Source: an uncultured SAR116 cluster alpha proteobacterium (GTDB taxonomy: Bacteria > Pseudomonadota > Alphaproteobacteria > Puniceispirillales > Marisalimonadaceae). Taken from it: a stretch of 64,000 nt of DNA. The translations under genes and the position numbers were made by a program. The stretch is from positions 62,001 through 126,000 of the forward strand of contig CACNWE010000004.1 in NCBI GenBank assembly GCA_902623995.1. Direction: 5' to 3'. Every line of letters begins with the position of its first letter. The stretch's first letter is position 1. Shown in pieces: positions 9,022 to 17,669 of this stretch. Below the pieces are notes generated by a model. It saw only the letters and a list, made by a program, of their open reading frames with translations. It had not been told where the DNA came from and did no database searches.

Positions 9022-10407
9022 CTAATTAAACAACACCAATCCATGAATTAAAGTCCATAAAAAAAGTGACAGCATAACAGCAGCTGAACCGTAGTCCTTA
9101 GCTCTTTTAGACAAACCATGATATTCAAACGATATTCTATCAACAGCTGCTTCAACGCTAGAATTTAATAGTTCTATAATTAAAACGAGAGAAGTTGCAA
9201 AAGTCATGAATATTATTTCAATAGCACTAACTTCTGCAATAATTATTACAGATAAGGAAATTATTACTAAAAATATTTCTTGCCTAAAAGCGCTTTCTTC
9301 TCGGAGAGCAAAAATTAAACCTGAGCATGAGTTTTTAGCCGCATGAAGTGCTCTTGTAATTCCAGTATTACCCTTATGAGGATTGTCTTCAATGTTGTAT
9401 GTAGTGTCTTTGTCTCTTATGCTAACTAAATAAGACTCAAATGTTTTACTTGTTGATTCCCATGAAAATTTTTTAGCGTATTCTCTTGGCACTTTTCTTG
9501 GTATCAACAAAGCCTTCTTACATGCTTCTTTTAAATTAGAATTTAGAATACCTGCATTCGAATTACCAATAACATCTAAAGGACCACTTACTGGGAAAGC
9601 AGCAACAGGAAGACCACATGCCATAGCCTCTAATAATACAAGGCCAAATGTGTCCGTTTTACTCGGAAAGACAAATACATCTGCTTTGTTATAGTAATAT
9701 TCTAACTCTTCTTTACTCTTAGCTCCATGAAAAATTACCTTAGGGTATTTTTTCTTTAATTCTTTAAATGCGGGTCCATCTCCTACAACCCATTTTTCAT
9801 ATGGCAGGTCTATTTTTAAAAATTCTTCTAAATTTTTTTCTACAGCTACCCTTCCTACATTTAACAAAATTGGATTTTTATTTTTTCTTCTTCCTTTTTT
9901 TGGTTTAAAAATATCTAAATCTACACCTCTTGACCATATTTTAGGTTTCCCAATTTTGTGTTTTATCAAGTCTTTTTTAACTTCTTCAGTTGGCACCATT
10001 ACCAGTTCAGATCTATTGTGAAACCATCTTAAGAATGAATAAGTGATTTTAATTGGAAGTTTTGTTCTTGCATAAACATACTCAGGGAACCTAGTGTGAT
10101 AAGCTGAAGTAAAAGCCAAACCATTTCTACTAGCATATCCACGTGCTGCAAGACCTAAAGGACCTTCAGTTGAAATATGTAAACAATCAGGATTAAAATC
10201 TCTGATCATAGATGAAACTTTTGCACCTGGAAAAAGAGATAATTTTATTTCAGGATAGGTTGGGCATGGTATTGTTAAAAAACCTTCTGGAGTAATCAGC
10301 TTTACCTCATGACCTAATTTTTTTATTTGCTTGGATGTTTCATCTAGAGTTCTTACTACTCCATTGACTTGAGGATACCACGCATCTGTTACTATTAAAA
10401 TTTTCAT
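9022..10407 (-). CDS. agt: GT4 glycosyltransferase fused to a DgkA-type diacylglycerol kinase domain
   Basis: A 461-residue two-domain protein. Residues 1 to about 330 form a GT-B glycosyltransferase of family 4 (MgtA/SqdX-like: TDAWYPQVNGVVRT at 7-20, HTRFPEY at 104-110, NVGRVAVEKN, sugar-nucleotide block TDTFGLVLLEAMACG at 251-265). Residues about 343-461 match prokaryotic DgkA: EESAFRQE (370-377), ELLNSSVEAAVDR (412-424) and AKDYGSAAV (436-444), with three hydrophobic helices. The gene overlaps plcP by 4 bp. In marine bacteria PlcP frees diacylglycerol from phospholipids and the partner Agt glycosylates it to make phosphorus-free glycolipids under phosphate limitation; the fused kinase would instead turn diacylglycerol into phosphatidate. 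Domain calls are seen in the sequence; lipid remodelling is inferred from family and context. Confidence 0.85.
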   Translation of the reverse strand: MKILIVTDAWYPQVNGVVRTLDETSKQIKKLGHEVKLITPEGFLTIPCPTYPEIKLSLFPGAKVSSMIRDFNPDCLHISTEGPLGLAARGYASRNGLAFTSAYHTRFPEYVYARTKLPIKITYSFLRWFHNRSELVMVPTEEVKKDLIKHKIGKPKIWSRGVDLDIFKPKKGRRKNKNPILLNVGRVAVEKNLEEFLKIDLPYEKWVVGDGPAFKELKKKYPKVIFHGAKSKEELEYYYNKADVFVFPSKTDTFGLVLLEAMACGLPVAAFPVSGPLDVIGNSNAGILNSNLKEACKKALLIPRKVPREYAKKFSWESTSKTFESYLVSIRDKDTTYNIEDNPHKGNTGITRALHAAKNSCSGLIFALREESAFRQEIFLVIISLSVIIIAEVSAIEIIFMTFATSLVLIIELLNSSVEAAVDRISFEYHGLSKRAKDYGSAAVMLSLFLWTLIHGLVLFN

Positions 10408-11204
10408 GCTATTTTTTTTGTTACGGTTAAATCTTTATTATTTACATTATTGTGGTCCAGTAGAGCCCAATTAATAATTTCCAGCTCTCCATTCTGATGT
10501 TCCACAAGAGCAGTAAGAGATTCAACCCAATCACCATCATTAGCATAAATTTTATTATTAATTTTTTTCAATTCTGACTTATGAATGTGCCCACAAACAA
10601 CACCATCACAGCCACGTCTAGATGCCTCTCTAACCATAAGAGTTTCAAAAGCGTTAATAAATGACAAAGCCTTTTTTACTTTTAATTTTAAAAATTGTGA
10701 TAGCGACCAATATGGTAAGTTAAGCATACGTCTTATTCTGTTAAACCATTTGTTTAACCAGAGGAGAAAGGTATATGCTGAGTCTCCTATGTAAGCTAAC
10801 CATCTAGCATGTTGCATTACTTCATCAAAAAGGTCTCCGTGTATTACCCACAATTTTTCATTCCTAGCAGTTTTATGAAAAGCTTCATTTTTTATCTTAA
10901 TATCACCAAATGTAATACCCAGAAAAGTTCTTGCCCCTTCATCGTGATTACCTGGAATAAATGTAATTTTTGTACCTTTTCTCGCTTTTCTTAGTATTTT
11001 TTGAATTACATCATTATGAGATTGAGGCCAATACCACTTTTTAGTTAAGCTCCACCCATCAATAATATCCCCAACTAAATATAAATAATTACTTTCATTA
11101 TATCTTAAAAATTCGAGAAGATGTTCAGCTTGCGAGCCTGTTGACCCTAAATGAATATCGGAGATCCAAATAGCTCTATAGTTTTTATTTTTGTGTTTAA
11201 CCAT
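10404..11204 (-). CDS. plcP: PlcP-type metallophosphoesterase (phospholipid phospholipase C)
   Basis: A 266-residue calcineurin-like phosphoesterase of the UDP-2,3-diacylglucosamine-hydrolase-like group. Metal motifs: D16-x-H18 in WISDIHLGS, GDIIDG (45-50), GNHDE (85-89), HGD (122-124) and GHIH (205-208). No signal peptide; a hydrophobic amphipathic stretch around 135-170 (IGDSAYTFLLWLNKWFNRI) suits membrane association. Pairing with a GT4 glycosyltransferase in a 4-bp overlap is the plcP-agt arrangement known from SAR11 and roseobacters for replacing phospholipids with glycolipids. Sits behind a candidate Pho box at 11254-11271. LpxH-like activity is the alternative, less likely given the context. 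Confidence 0.85.
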   Translation of the reverse strand: MVKHKNKNYRAIWISDIHLGSTGSQAEHLLEFLRYNESNYLYLVGDIIDGWSLTKKWYWPQSHNDVIQKILRKARKGTKITFIPGNHDEGARTFLGITFGDIKIKNEAFHKTARNEKLWVIHGDLFDEVMQHARWLAYIGDSAYTFLLWLNKWFNRIRRMLNLPYWSLSQFLKLKVKKALSFINAFETLMVREASRRGCDGVVCGHIHKSELKKINNKIYANDGDWVESLTALVEHQNGELEIINWALLDHNNVNNKDLTVTKKIA

Positions 11205-11253
11205 TAATATAAAAAGTAATATAATATTAAATAAGAATTTATATATAGGTTTT

Positions 11254-11271
11254 GTTACAAATTTATTTCTA
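11254..11271 (-). promoter_or_regulatory. Candidate Pho box upstream of plcP
   Basis: Read on the minus strand the 72-bp gap between the FMO and plcP contains TAGAAAT-AAAT-TTGTAAC, i.e. two 7-mers related to TTGTAAT separated by 4 bp. A TATATA stretch (11241-11247), a possible -10, follows about 7 bp downstream, the position expected when a Pho box replaces the -35. One half-site is degenerate; binding is inferred. Confidence 0.45.
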
Positions 11272-11276
11272 AAAGA

Positions 11277-13052
11277 TTAAATTAAAATATTCTCATTTAT
11301 AGCTTTGATCTGCAAAGCTAGAAACTTTGAAAAAATTCTGCACTGAGCTAAACTTCCTGCATGAAACCAAAGTCCTGGCTGTTTGGTTTGCATCCACATA
11401 TTTCTTAACTCTTGCCTTTCATCATCAAACCCCCAAATCGGACCAATTTTGTCTACAACTGCTTTGCCGAATAATTCTTCTACAACATATTCTTGACCTT
11501 TATATCCAGTAGCTGTAACCATCAAATCTATATCAAGCTTTTCTCCTGATTTCATTTCAATGCCAGAGGATAAAAAATTTTCAATGTTTGAAAATTGTAA
11601 AACTTTTATCTTACCATCTGCGATTAAATCTGATGCTCCTACATTGAAATAATAACCACCACCCCTGGTTAAATATTTAAATTGCCACCCAGAGTTTTCT
11701 TCTCCATATTCAAGGTTAAAGCCAACTCTTGTAAGTTTATCCAAAAGCGGTTTATCAATTCTCTTTGTTTTTTCAGTTAATAACTGGTGTGTCTTTTTGA
11801 GTACTTGGAGAGGTGTTGAAATAGTTATTAAATCACAATCGTCAGTATTTGGACCTTCACTATATAATTGATATGGCAATTGTGCGCTCGGTTCCACATT
11901 GACTACCATAGATGGTGAGCGTTGTACGATTTTTACATTTGCTCCATGAACATAGAGATCTTGTGCAACATCATGTGCACTTGTTCCAGTACCGTAAACT
12001 AAAACGTTTTTTCCATTGTAGTGTTTTCCATTATCATAATCTGCTGAGTGAATGACTTTGCCTTTATAGTGATCCATGCCAGGTATTTTGGTGCGATTTG
12101 GAACTGAGCTTACACCAACAGCCATCACAATATGCTTTGGCTTCATGATCTTAATAGTGTCATCAGATAATTTGAGTTTTACTTTCCAGTGCTTTTTATT
12201 TTCGTCATATTCCGCACCAATAAATTTTGTATTAGTCCATACATTTAATTCCATACTTTCAACATAATACTCGAACCACCCTGCCAACTTATCTTTCGGA
12301 ATATATGTTGGCCAGGTAGAAGGAAAAGGCATATATGGTAAATGATTGACATGTGTCTGATTATGTAATTTTAAAGAATGATATCTATTTCTCCAGTTAT
12401 CTCCTATTCTTTCATTTTTATCTACAATAAGTGTATCTATATTTTGTTGTTTAAGCCTTGCTGCAATTGAAAGACCAGCCTGACCACTTCCAACAACAAT
12501 TACTTCTGGTTCCCTATTTTTATAAAGCCTATCTTCATTTCTTTTATCTAACCAATTAGGTCCTTCAAGTACATTTTGATATTGTTCATTGTTTTTTTTG
12601 TCAGAAGAACTTAGATCACTTAGGGCAGTCAGAAGACTCCAGGCTTTAAAATAACCCTTTCTTTCTTGATCTTCAAATAGACGAACTACTCCCTCACAAT
12701 TTCCAAATTTTGTTTTGAATCTTAAAATAACTTCAATAACATTTTTCCCAGCTCTTATAACTTCTCTTGGAAGTGTTCTTTGCTGGTCAATTTGGAAACT
12801 CTTGGCGGAAACGTCCATTATTTTGTTATAAAGATTTTCGGTTACTTTCGATTTTCCCGATACAGTTTGTATCTTCCATGTAAGGGCTAAAATGTCTCTC
12901 CAATGACTGTCTTCAAAAAATAGATTGGAAAGAATTTTAATAGATTCATCTTTATTTTTTTGCTGAGAAATAGCTTGATTGAAACTCTGCAACCAATTAT
13001 CCACTTCACTTCTGATATTAATAATTTGGTTGTCTAACACAGCAAGCCTCAA
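11277..13052 (-). CDS. Flavin-containing monooxygenase with N-terminal NTF2-like domain
   Basis: A 591-residue flavoprotein. Residues about 1-145 form a SnoaL/NTF2-like region; residues 180 onward are a class B flavoprotein monooxygenase: FAD motif VVGSGQAGLSIA (186-197), a KGKVIHSADY segment (330-339) resembling the FMO/Baeyer-Villiger fingerprint, NADPH motif YGTGTSAHDVA (353-363) and the late TATGY motif. Such enzymes oxygenate soft nucleophiles (N or S) or ketones with NADPH and O2. The combination with an NTF2-like N-terminus is common in a bacterial subgroup annotated only as NAD(P)/FAD oxidoreductase. Substrate unknown. It ends 72 bp upstream of plcP, probably separate from it. Confidence 0.82.
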   Translation of the reverse strand: MRLAVLDNQIINIRSEVDNWLQSFNQAISQQKNKDESIKILSNLFFEDSHWRDILALTWKIQTVSGKSKVTENLYNKIMDVSAKSFQIDQQRTLPREVIRAGKNVIEVILRFKTKFGNCEGVVRLFEDQERKGYFKAWSLLTALSDLSSSDKKNNEQYQNVLEGPNWLDKRNEDRLYKNREPEVIVVGSGQAGLSIAARLKQQNIDTLIVDKNERIGDNWRNRYHSLKLHNQTHVNHLPYMPFPSTWPTYIPKDKLAGWFEYYVESMELNVWTNTKFIGAEYDENKKHWKVKLKLSDDTIKIMKPKHIVMAVGVSSVPNRTKIPGMDHYKGKVIHSADYDNGKHYNGKNVLVYGTGTSAHDVAQDLYVHGANVKIVQRSPSMVVNVEPSAQLPYQLYSEGPNTDDCDLITISTPLQVLKKTHQLLTEKTKRIDKPLLDKLTRVGFNLEYGEENSGWQFKYLTRGGGYYFNVGASDLIADGKIKVLQFSNIENFLSSGIEMKSGEKLDIDLMVTATGYKGQEYVVEELFGKAVVDKIGPIWGFDDERQELRNMWMQTKQPGLWFHAGSLAQCRIFSKFLALQIKAINENILI

Positions 13053-13155
13053 TAAATTAGGTGTAATTTTAGATCTCTATAATATCAAACTATAGTTTGT
13101 AATAATATAAATTTTTTATAAGATATTTCTACATGATTTTTGTGAAGGATTAATT

Positions 13156-13929
13156 ATGAATAGATTAGAGCAAATTGCACAATTTATGTTGGACCAACAT
13201 AATTCAAAAAAAAACTATGAAAACTTACCAGAAACATTAATGCCTAAAGATTTTGATGAAGCTTATAAAATACAAGAAATCTTTCAAGAAAATTCTGGAA
13301 GAGGTAGCTTAGGTGGTTTTAAAATTGCTTTAGCTTCTAAAGTGCAGCAACAACTATGTGGGATAGACCATCCTGTTGCTGGTGGCATTTTTGCAAATGA
13401 AATCAAGTCAAGTCCTTCAACCTTTGAATTAGAAAACTTTCATGGATTAGGGTTGGAATTCGAAATAGCTGTAACATTATCAGATGATTTGAAACCTGAA
13501 ATGGGACCATTTAATAAAGATAATATTAGAGAATTTATAAAATCCCTGTCACCAGCTTTTGAGTTAATTATAGATCGAAATGCAGATTATTCTGACATAA
13601 ATCCACTATCAATGATAACAGATAATGCTTGGTGCTCAGGAATAGTTATGGGCAAAGAACTTCCAAATTGGGAAAAATTAAACCTAGATATTGTTAGATC
13701 ACAATTACTTTGGAATGATGAAATTCCCCAAGACGCAATGATAAAGGACGCCAACCCACTTGAGTCACTATCTTGGGTTTCGAACCTATTAACTTCATTG
13801 GGAAGGACCATCCCAAAACATAGTGTTATAATTACTGGAAGTGTAATTAAAACACGCGCTCCTCAAAAGGGTGATCATATTATATATAAGGTAGGGGAAT
13901 TATCAGAGGTAGAGATTAGAATAAATTAG
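13156..13929 (+). CDS. 2-keto-4-pentenoate hydratase-like protein
   Basis: A 257-residue protein of the MhpD/2-oxopent-4-enoate hydratase branch of the FAH-like superfamily. The GLEFEIAVTLSDDL stretch provides the metal-binding ExE pair, followed by SPAFELIIDRNADY and the C-terminal TGSVIKTRAPQKGDHI (family hallmark: TGS near the end). Such enzymes hydrate 2-hydroxypenta-2,4-dienoates or decarboxylate 4-oxalocrotonate. Isolated from any ring-cleavage genes here, so the natural substrate is open. The start is preceded by gaagga 8 bp upstream. The 3' end overlaps the convergent TauE/SafE gene by 14 bp. Confidence 0.8.
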   Translation: MNRLEQIAQFMLDQHNSKKNYENLPETLMPKDFDEAYKIQEIFQENSGRGSLGGFKIALASKVQQQLCGIDHPVAGGIFANEIKSSPSTFELENFHGLGLEFEIAVTLSDDLKPEMGPFNKDNIREFIKSLSPAFELIIDRNADYSDINPLSMITDNAWCSGIVMGKELPNWEKLNLDIVRSQLLWNDEIPQDAMIKDANPLESLSWVSNLLTSLGRTIPKHSVIITGSVIKTRAPQKGDHIIYKVGELSEVEIRIN

Positions 13930-14704
13930 CGATATCAAATAACCCAAAATTTAAAATAGATTGTATAATCATGTTAATTGCCGAGAAACTAAAAAAAACA
14001 AGTAACAAATTTCTAAATGTTTTAGCATTTATTTTATTTCTAAGTTTTTCTCCTATTTGAAATCCTATTATGCCAATTACTGATCCAAGAGCACCATATA
14101 TAAACATATTAGGCTGAAATACCCCTGTTGCTATATATCCAATAGAAACGGGTATGCAACCAATCATTATCAAAAAACCACTAACATCAACAAATTGTTT
14201 AGGTTTTACATTTTTCATTAATAAATACATAGTTACTGGAACTGCCCATATCGATGCTGCCCCACCAAAAATACCTCCAAGTGTACCTAGACTAGTTTGC
14301 CACAAACTATCACGTTTTGGATTCATTTTAAAACTGAAGCCAAAAATTTGTAAACTTACAAATAAAAGCACTGCAATCGCAAAAATGAGACGAACTATAT
14401 TGTCTCCAATTTCATTTGCATAAAAAGAAGTAATTAAGATAAATACCACAAGAGAAATAGCAAAATATTTATAATTTTTTATTAAGTCTCGAGGATCATC
14501 TGCCTTACTAAACTGCCAAATGTTAGTAACTGTCATCGGTATAAGGTTTAGTCCTAAAGCCATTAATGGTGAAACAAAAAATGTCATTATAGTAATTGCT
14601 GTTGTTGGAAGACCAATTCCTAACACTCCTTTGACAATTCCAGCCATAAGAAAAGCGAAACTTATCATTAAAGCAACTTCATTTGAGTCAGTTGATATAT
14701 CCAA
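13916..14704 (-). CDS. TauE/SafE family membrane transporter
   Basis: A 262-residue integral membrane protein with about eight hydrophobic segments and the two repeated GxxxGxxxGxG-type motifs of the family: GIVKGVLGIGLPTTAI (residues about 17-32) and GTLGGIFGGAASIWAVP (about 140-156). TauE/SafE members export sulfite, sulfoacetate or related anions, or take up small organic anions. Monocistronic between convergent and divergent neighbours; no sulfonate genes adjoin it. Direction and substrate are therefore unassigned. Confidence 0.85.
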   Translation of the reverse strand: MDISTDSNEVALMISFAFLMAGIVKGVLGIGLPTTAITIMTFFVSPLMALGLNLIPMTVTNIWQFSKADDPRDLIKNYKYFAISLVVFILITSFYANEIGDNIVRLIFAIAVLLFVSLQIFGFSFKMNPKRDSLWQTSLGTLGGIFGGAASIWAVPVTMYLLMKNVKPKQFVDVSGFLIMIGCIPVSIGYIATGVFQPNMFIYGALGSVIGIIGFQIGEKLRNKINAKTFRNLLLVFFSFSAINMIIQSILNFGLFDIANLF

Positions 14705-15003
14705 TGATTAAACCTTGAAAAATGTCATTTTATAAAATTTTTAATATCATGTATTTCATAATTAACTTAGTCATTTCTTTGCAAAAAATGATAATTATGC
14801 CTTGAAACTAGTCTTGAAGAATCTTTCAAGTTCTTAATCTAAAATTTTTTAAAAATAACCACGGACATTTGGATAAAGATTGGCGCAAATATTGGGATTA
14901 AATATAAGAGTTATTTCAGTCTATTCAAATTGATAATAACCAAAGTTCAATTAATAAAATAAACTTTAATATTTTTGTAATCAATAACAATATAATTATT
15001 TAT
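14705..15003. other. Gene-free interval between the TauE/SafE gene and the phosphatase gene
   Basis: About 300 bp with no convincing gene or strong terminator. It carries a short imperfect palindrome (cttgaa-gaatct-ttcaag, 14812-14829 region) and, at 14857-14901, an in-frame stretch reading NHGHLDKDWRKYWD followed by a stop, richer in G and C than its surroundings but without a usable start codon. The last 60 bp before ATG 15004 are very AT-rich and probably hold the promoter of the phosphatase gene. Confidence 0.4.
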
Positions 15004-15576
15004 ATGGAAATTAAATCAATATATGAATTGGCCAAAGATGATCTAATTACATGGTTGCCATTAAAAAATATTTTCTTTAATGAATTTCATTATTCTCAAA
15101 ATTTTGGAAAGTTAGGATTATGTGGTTGTCCTGGCACTTTATTAGATTCTAATAATCAAATTATTGGGATTCAAAAAACATTGAAAATTTTTAAATATCA
15201 TAACGTTAATGTTGTTTTATCTCTCACGGAAACATCAGAATTAAAATCACTAGGATGTGAAAATTTAATAAAGGAAATTAAATTAAATAATTTCGTTTGG
15301 TTACATTTTCCAATTAATGATTTTAATATACCTCCTAAAAATTCACTTTTAAAATTAAATTTACTTCTCTCGGATCTAGAAAATTTTTTAAAAAAAGAAA
15401 AAAATATTATTATACATTGTAAGGCGGGATTAGGTAGAACTGGCACAATCGCATCATTATTATTAGCTAAATTAGGAATATCCCCAAAAAATGCCATTAA
15501 ATTTATAAGAAAATATAGACCAGGATCAATTGATACAGATGAGCAAAAAAACTTTGTTTTAAATTGGAAATGTTAA
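15004..15576 (+). CDS. Dual-specificity/CDKN3-like protein phosphatase
   Basis: A 190-residue cysteine phosphatase. The P-loop HCKAGLGRTG has nucleophile C139 and R145, and the general acid is probably D106 in FPINDFNIPP. The N-terminal GLCGCPGTLLDSNNQ block and a 33-residue spacing from acid to nucleophile resemble the small bacterial dual-specificity/CDKN3-like group. It could act on protein phospho-tyrosine/serine or on small phosphorylated metabolites. Its place 197 bp upstream of phnC, in the same orientation, may be coincidental. Cytosolic, no signal peptide. Confidence 0.78.
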   Translation: MEIKSIYELAKDDLITWLPLKNIFFNEFHYSQNFGKLGLCGCPGTLLDSNNQIIGIQKTLKIFKYHNVNVVLSLTETSELKSLGCENLIKEIKLNNFVWLHFPINDFNIPPKNSLLKLNLLLSDLENFLKKEKNIIIHCKAGLGRTGTIASLLLAKLGISPKNAIKFIRKYRPGSIDTDEQKNFVLNWKC

Positions 15577-15620
15577 CAAGATGATTCTTTATTCATCAAA
15601 AAATTATTTTTTATTTTGTT

Positions 15621-15641
15621 CATTCATATAACATTCAAATA
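15621..15641 (+). promoter_or_regulatory. 11-bp direct repeat upstream of phnC, weak Pho-box candidate
   Basis: CATTCATATA at 15621 is repeated as CATTCAAATA at 15632, an 11-bp offset. The TCAT/TCAA cores recall the TCAT of the enteric Pho half-site CTGTCAT, but the first bases differ from the TTGTAAT units found elsewhere in this window. It lies about 130 bp before the phnC start within a 197-bp gap with no other structure I can support. Confidence 0.3.
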
Positions 15642-15773
15642 AGAAATAATTTTTTTCTATAATTAAACTACTGATTTCTATAACTAAATTTTAATTTAAC
15701 AATTTAGAAATAAAAATTAAACAAAACTGAAATATTTGAAGATCAAAAAGCAAAGAATCATGGAGATTTTTTT

Positions 15774-16577
15774 ATGCTTAAAATAATTAATATTTCTAAA
15801 TATTTTGATCAAGTTAAAGCTGTTAATAATGTAACAATAAATGTTGAAAATTCCTCAATGATTGGAATTATTGGAAGATCAGGTGCTGGTAAATCTACAT
15901 TATTAAGAACAATAAATAGACTCACTGACGCTACCTCTGGCGAAATTCTTTTCCAAGATCAAAATATATTAGATTTGAAAAAAAAGGATAAACTCGCTTG
16001 GCAAAAAAATTGTGCCATGATATTTCAACAATTTAACCTTGTTCCAAGATTAGATGTTCTTACAAATGTTATGTTAGGCAAATTGAATGAGATGTCTACT
16101 GTACGTGCTAGTTTAAAACTTTTTACATCTGAAGAAAGACATGCCGCACTAAGCTTATTAGACAAATTTGGCATGATACAGACTGCTTTACAAAGAGCTG
16201 AAACACTCTCTGGTGGTCAGCAACAGAGAGTTGCAATATGTAGAGCTATGATGCAAGACCCTAAACTAATCCTTGCAGATGAACCTATAGCTTCATTAGA
16301 TCCTTTAAATGCAAGACTTGTTATGGAATCTCTTAGAAAAATTTACGATGAACAAAATATCACAGTGATTTGTAACCTACATACTCTAGATACTGCAAAG
16401 CAGTATTGTGATCGTATTATTGGAATGCAGAACGGAGAAATAGTGTTTGATGATTTACCATCAAAACTTACAAATCAAAAAGCTAGAGAAATTTATGGTG
16501 CTGAAGCCGACGAAGCTTTTGAAGGTACTATGACATCAGTTTCATTGGAGAGTGCAGATATTAAGAAGACTGCATAA
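15774..16577 (+). CDS. phnC: Phosphonate ABC transporter ATP-binding protein PhnC
   Basis: A 267-residue ABC ATPase: Walker A GRSGAGKST (34-42), Q-loop IFQQFNLVPRLDVLTNVMLG, signature LSGGQQQRVAICRAMMQDP, Walker B LILADEPIASLD, H-loop CNLHTLDTA. The NLVPRLDVLTNVMLGKL stretch and the order phnC-phnD-phnE-phnE identify it as the energy subunit of the phosphonate importer; other PhnC-like systems carry phosphite or phosphate. Length is normal for PhnC. A gga sits about 14 bp upstream of the ATG (catggagattttttt). Confidence 0.95.
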   Translation: MLKIINISKYFDQVKAVNNVTINVENSSMIGIIGRSGAGKSTLLRTINRLTDATSGEILFQDQNILDLKKKDKLAWQKNCAMIFQQFNLVPRLDVLTNVMLGKLNEMSTVRASLKLFTSEERHAALSLLDKFGMIQTALQRAETLSGGQQQRVAICRAMMQDPKLILADEPIASLDPLNARLVMESLRKIYDEQNITVICNLHTLDTAKQYCDRIIGMQNGEIVFDDLPSKLTNQKAREIYGAEADEAFEGTMTSVSLESADIKKTA

Positions 16578-16624
16578 ACTTATGAAAAATAGAGGACTAA
16601 ACTTTAATCAATGGAGAAATATAA

Positions 16625-17584
16625 ATGTTAAAAAAATTATATAGTTTTTTAGCTGTACTGACCGCTTTCTTAATGGTTTCTGCAGCTAATGCAGACAAAA
16701 AATATGATGGACCCAAAATGGATCTTAGTAAGTTTCAGCCTGAATTCAGAATTGGATTTCTTGGAGATGAAGCATCCCAGGATATCATTGCACGAAATGG
16801 ATGCCTAAAAGATTATGTTGAAAAAGCATATAATGTCCCAGCTAAAATGTTTACCTTTAAGGACTATGCTGGAACCATGGAATCAATGCTTGGTGGTAAC
16901 CTTGATTACACTTGGTTTGGTTCTTCTGGTTATGCTGGAGTTTATCTACAAGACCCTAATGCGGTTGTACCTATATTAACTAGAATGCAACCTACTGGTG
17001 ACACTGGTTATTATTCTGTAATGGTAGCGAGAAAAGATTCTGGTATAAAATCCCTAGATGACCTTAAAGGAAAAAAATTAGGTTTTGCTGATCCTAATTC
17101 TACTTCTGGATATCTAATACCATCAATTGAGTTACCAGAGTTGTATAATGTCAACATTGACAGTTACTTTTCTAAAACCCAATTTTCTGGTGGCCATGAA
17201 AACAACGTATTAGCTGTGCTAAATGGTGACGTTGATGCAGGTGTTACATGGGTATCTGGTGTTGGTAAATGGGAAGAAGGATACTCATCTGGTAATTTAA
17301 GAAAAATGGTTGATAAAGGTATCTTAAATATGGATGACCTTGTTCAGGTTTGGTCATCAAAGTTAATTCCTAATGGCCCAATTGTAATGCCAAAGAAATT
17401 ACCACAAGAAGCTAGAGACGTTATGGTTGGAATGAAGCAATGGATACACAAAAATGATCCAAAATGCAGTGAAGATGTTGCAAATGGTATTGTAAAAGCT
17501 TGGGTTCCAGTTGATCATAGTTTCTACGAAGTGATCGTAAAAGCTAGAAAAGCAAAATTAGAAGCCAAGAAGAAAAAAGGCTAA
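16625..17584 (+). CDS. phnD: Phosphonate ABC transporter substrate-binding protein PhnD
   Basis: A 319-residue periplasmic binding protein with a Sec signal peptide (LYSFLAVLTAFLMVSAANA, cleavage near residue 23). The FRIGFLGDEASQDIIARN opening, the WFGSSGYAGVYLQD anchor, the GKKLGFADPNSTSGYLIP motif (phosphonate headgroup binding) and VDAGVTWVSGV are PhnD hallmarks. Typical ligand is 2-aminoethylphosphonate or methylphosphonate. It is 47 bp downstream of phnC and is followed by a strong hairpin, which suggests it is made in excess over the permeases. Confidence 0.95.
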   Translation: MLKKLYSFLAVLTAFLMVSAANADKKYDGPKMDLSKFQPEFRIGFLGDEASQDIIARNGCLKDYVEKAYNVPAKMFTFKDYAGTMESMLGGNLDYTWFGSSGYAGVYLQDPNAVVPILTRMQPTGDTGYYSVMVARKDSGIKSLDDLKGKKLGFADPNSTSGYLIPSIELPELYNVNIDSYFSKTQFSGGHENNVLAVLNGDVDAGVTWVSGVGKWEEGYSSGNLRKMVDKGILNMDDLVQVWSSKLIPNGPIVMPKKLPQEARDVMVGMKQWIHKNDPKCSEDVANGIVKAWVPVDHSFYEVIVKARKAKLEAKKKKG

Positions 17585-17591
17585 TTACTCA

Positions 17592-17632
17592 TATGCAAAA
17601 GACAGTGTTTAGCTGTCTTTTGCATACTTTAT
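17592..17632 (+). terminator. Strong hairpin between phnD and phnE1
   Basis: A perfect 14-bp stem (TATGCAAAAGACAG, 17592-17605, with its complement at 17613-17626) closes a 7-nt loop and is followed by the T-rich cttta. Placed inside the operon it would act as a partial terminator or a 3' stabiliser that lets phnCD outnumber the permease mRNA. Confidence 0.75.
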
Positions 17633-17669
17633 TAACTCAATCAATAATAATATTATAGTTGGAAATATA

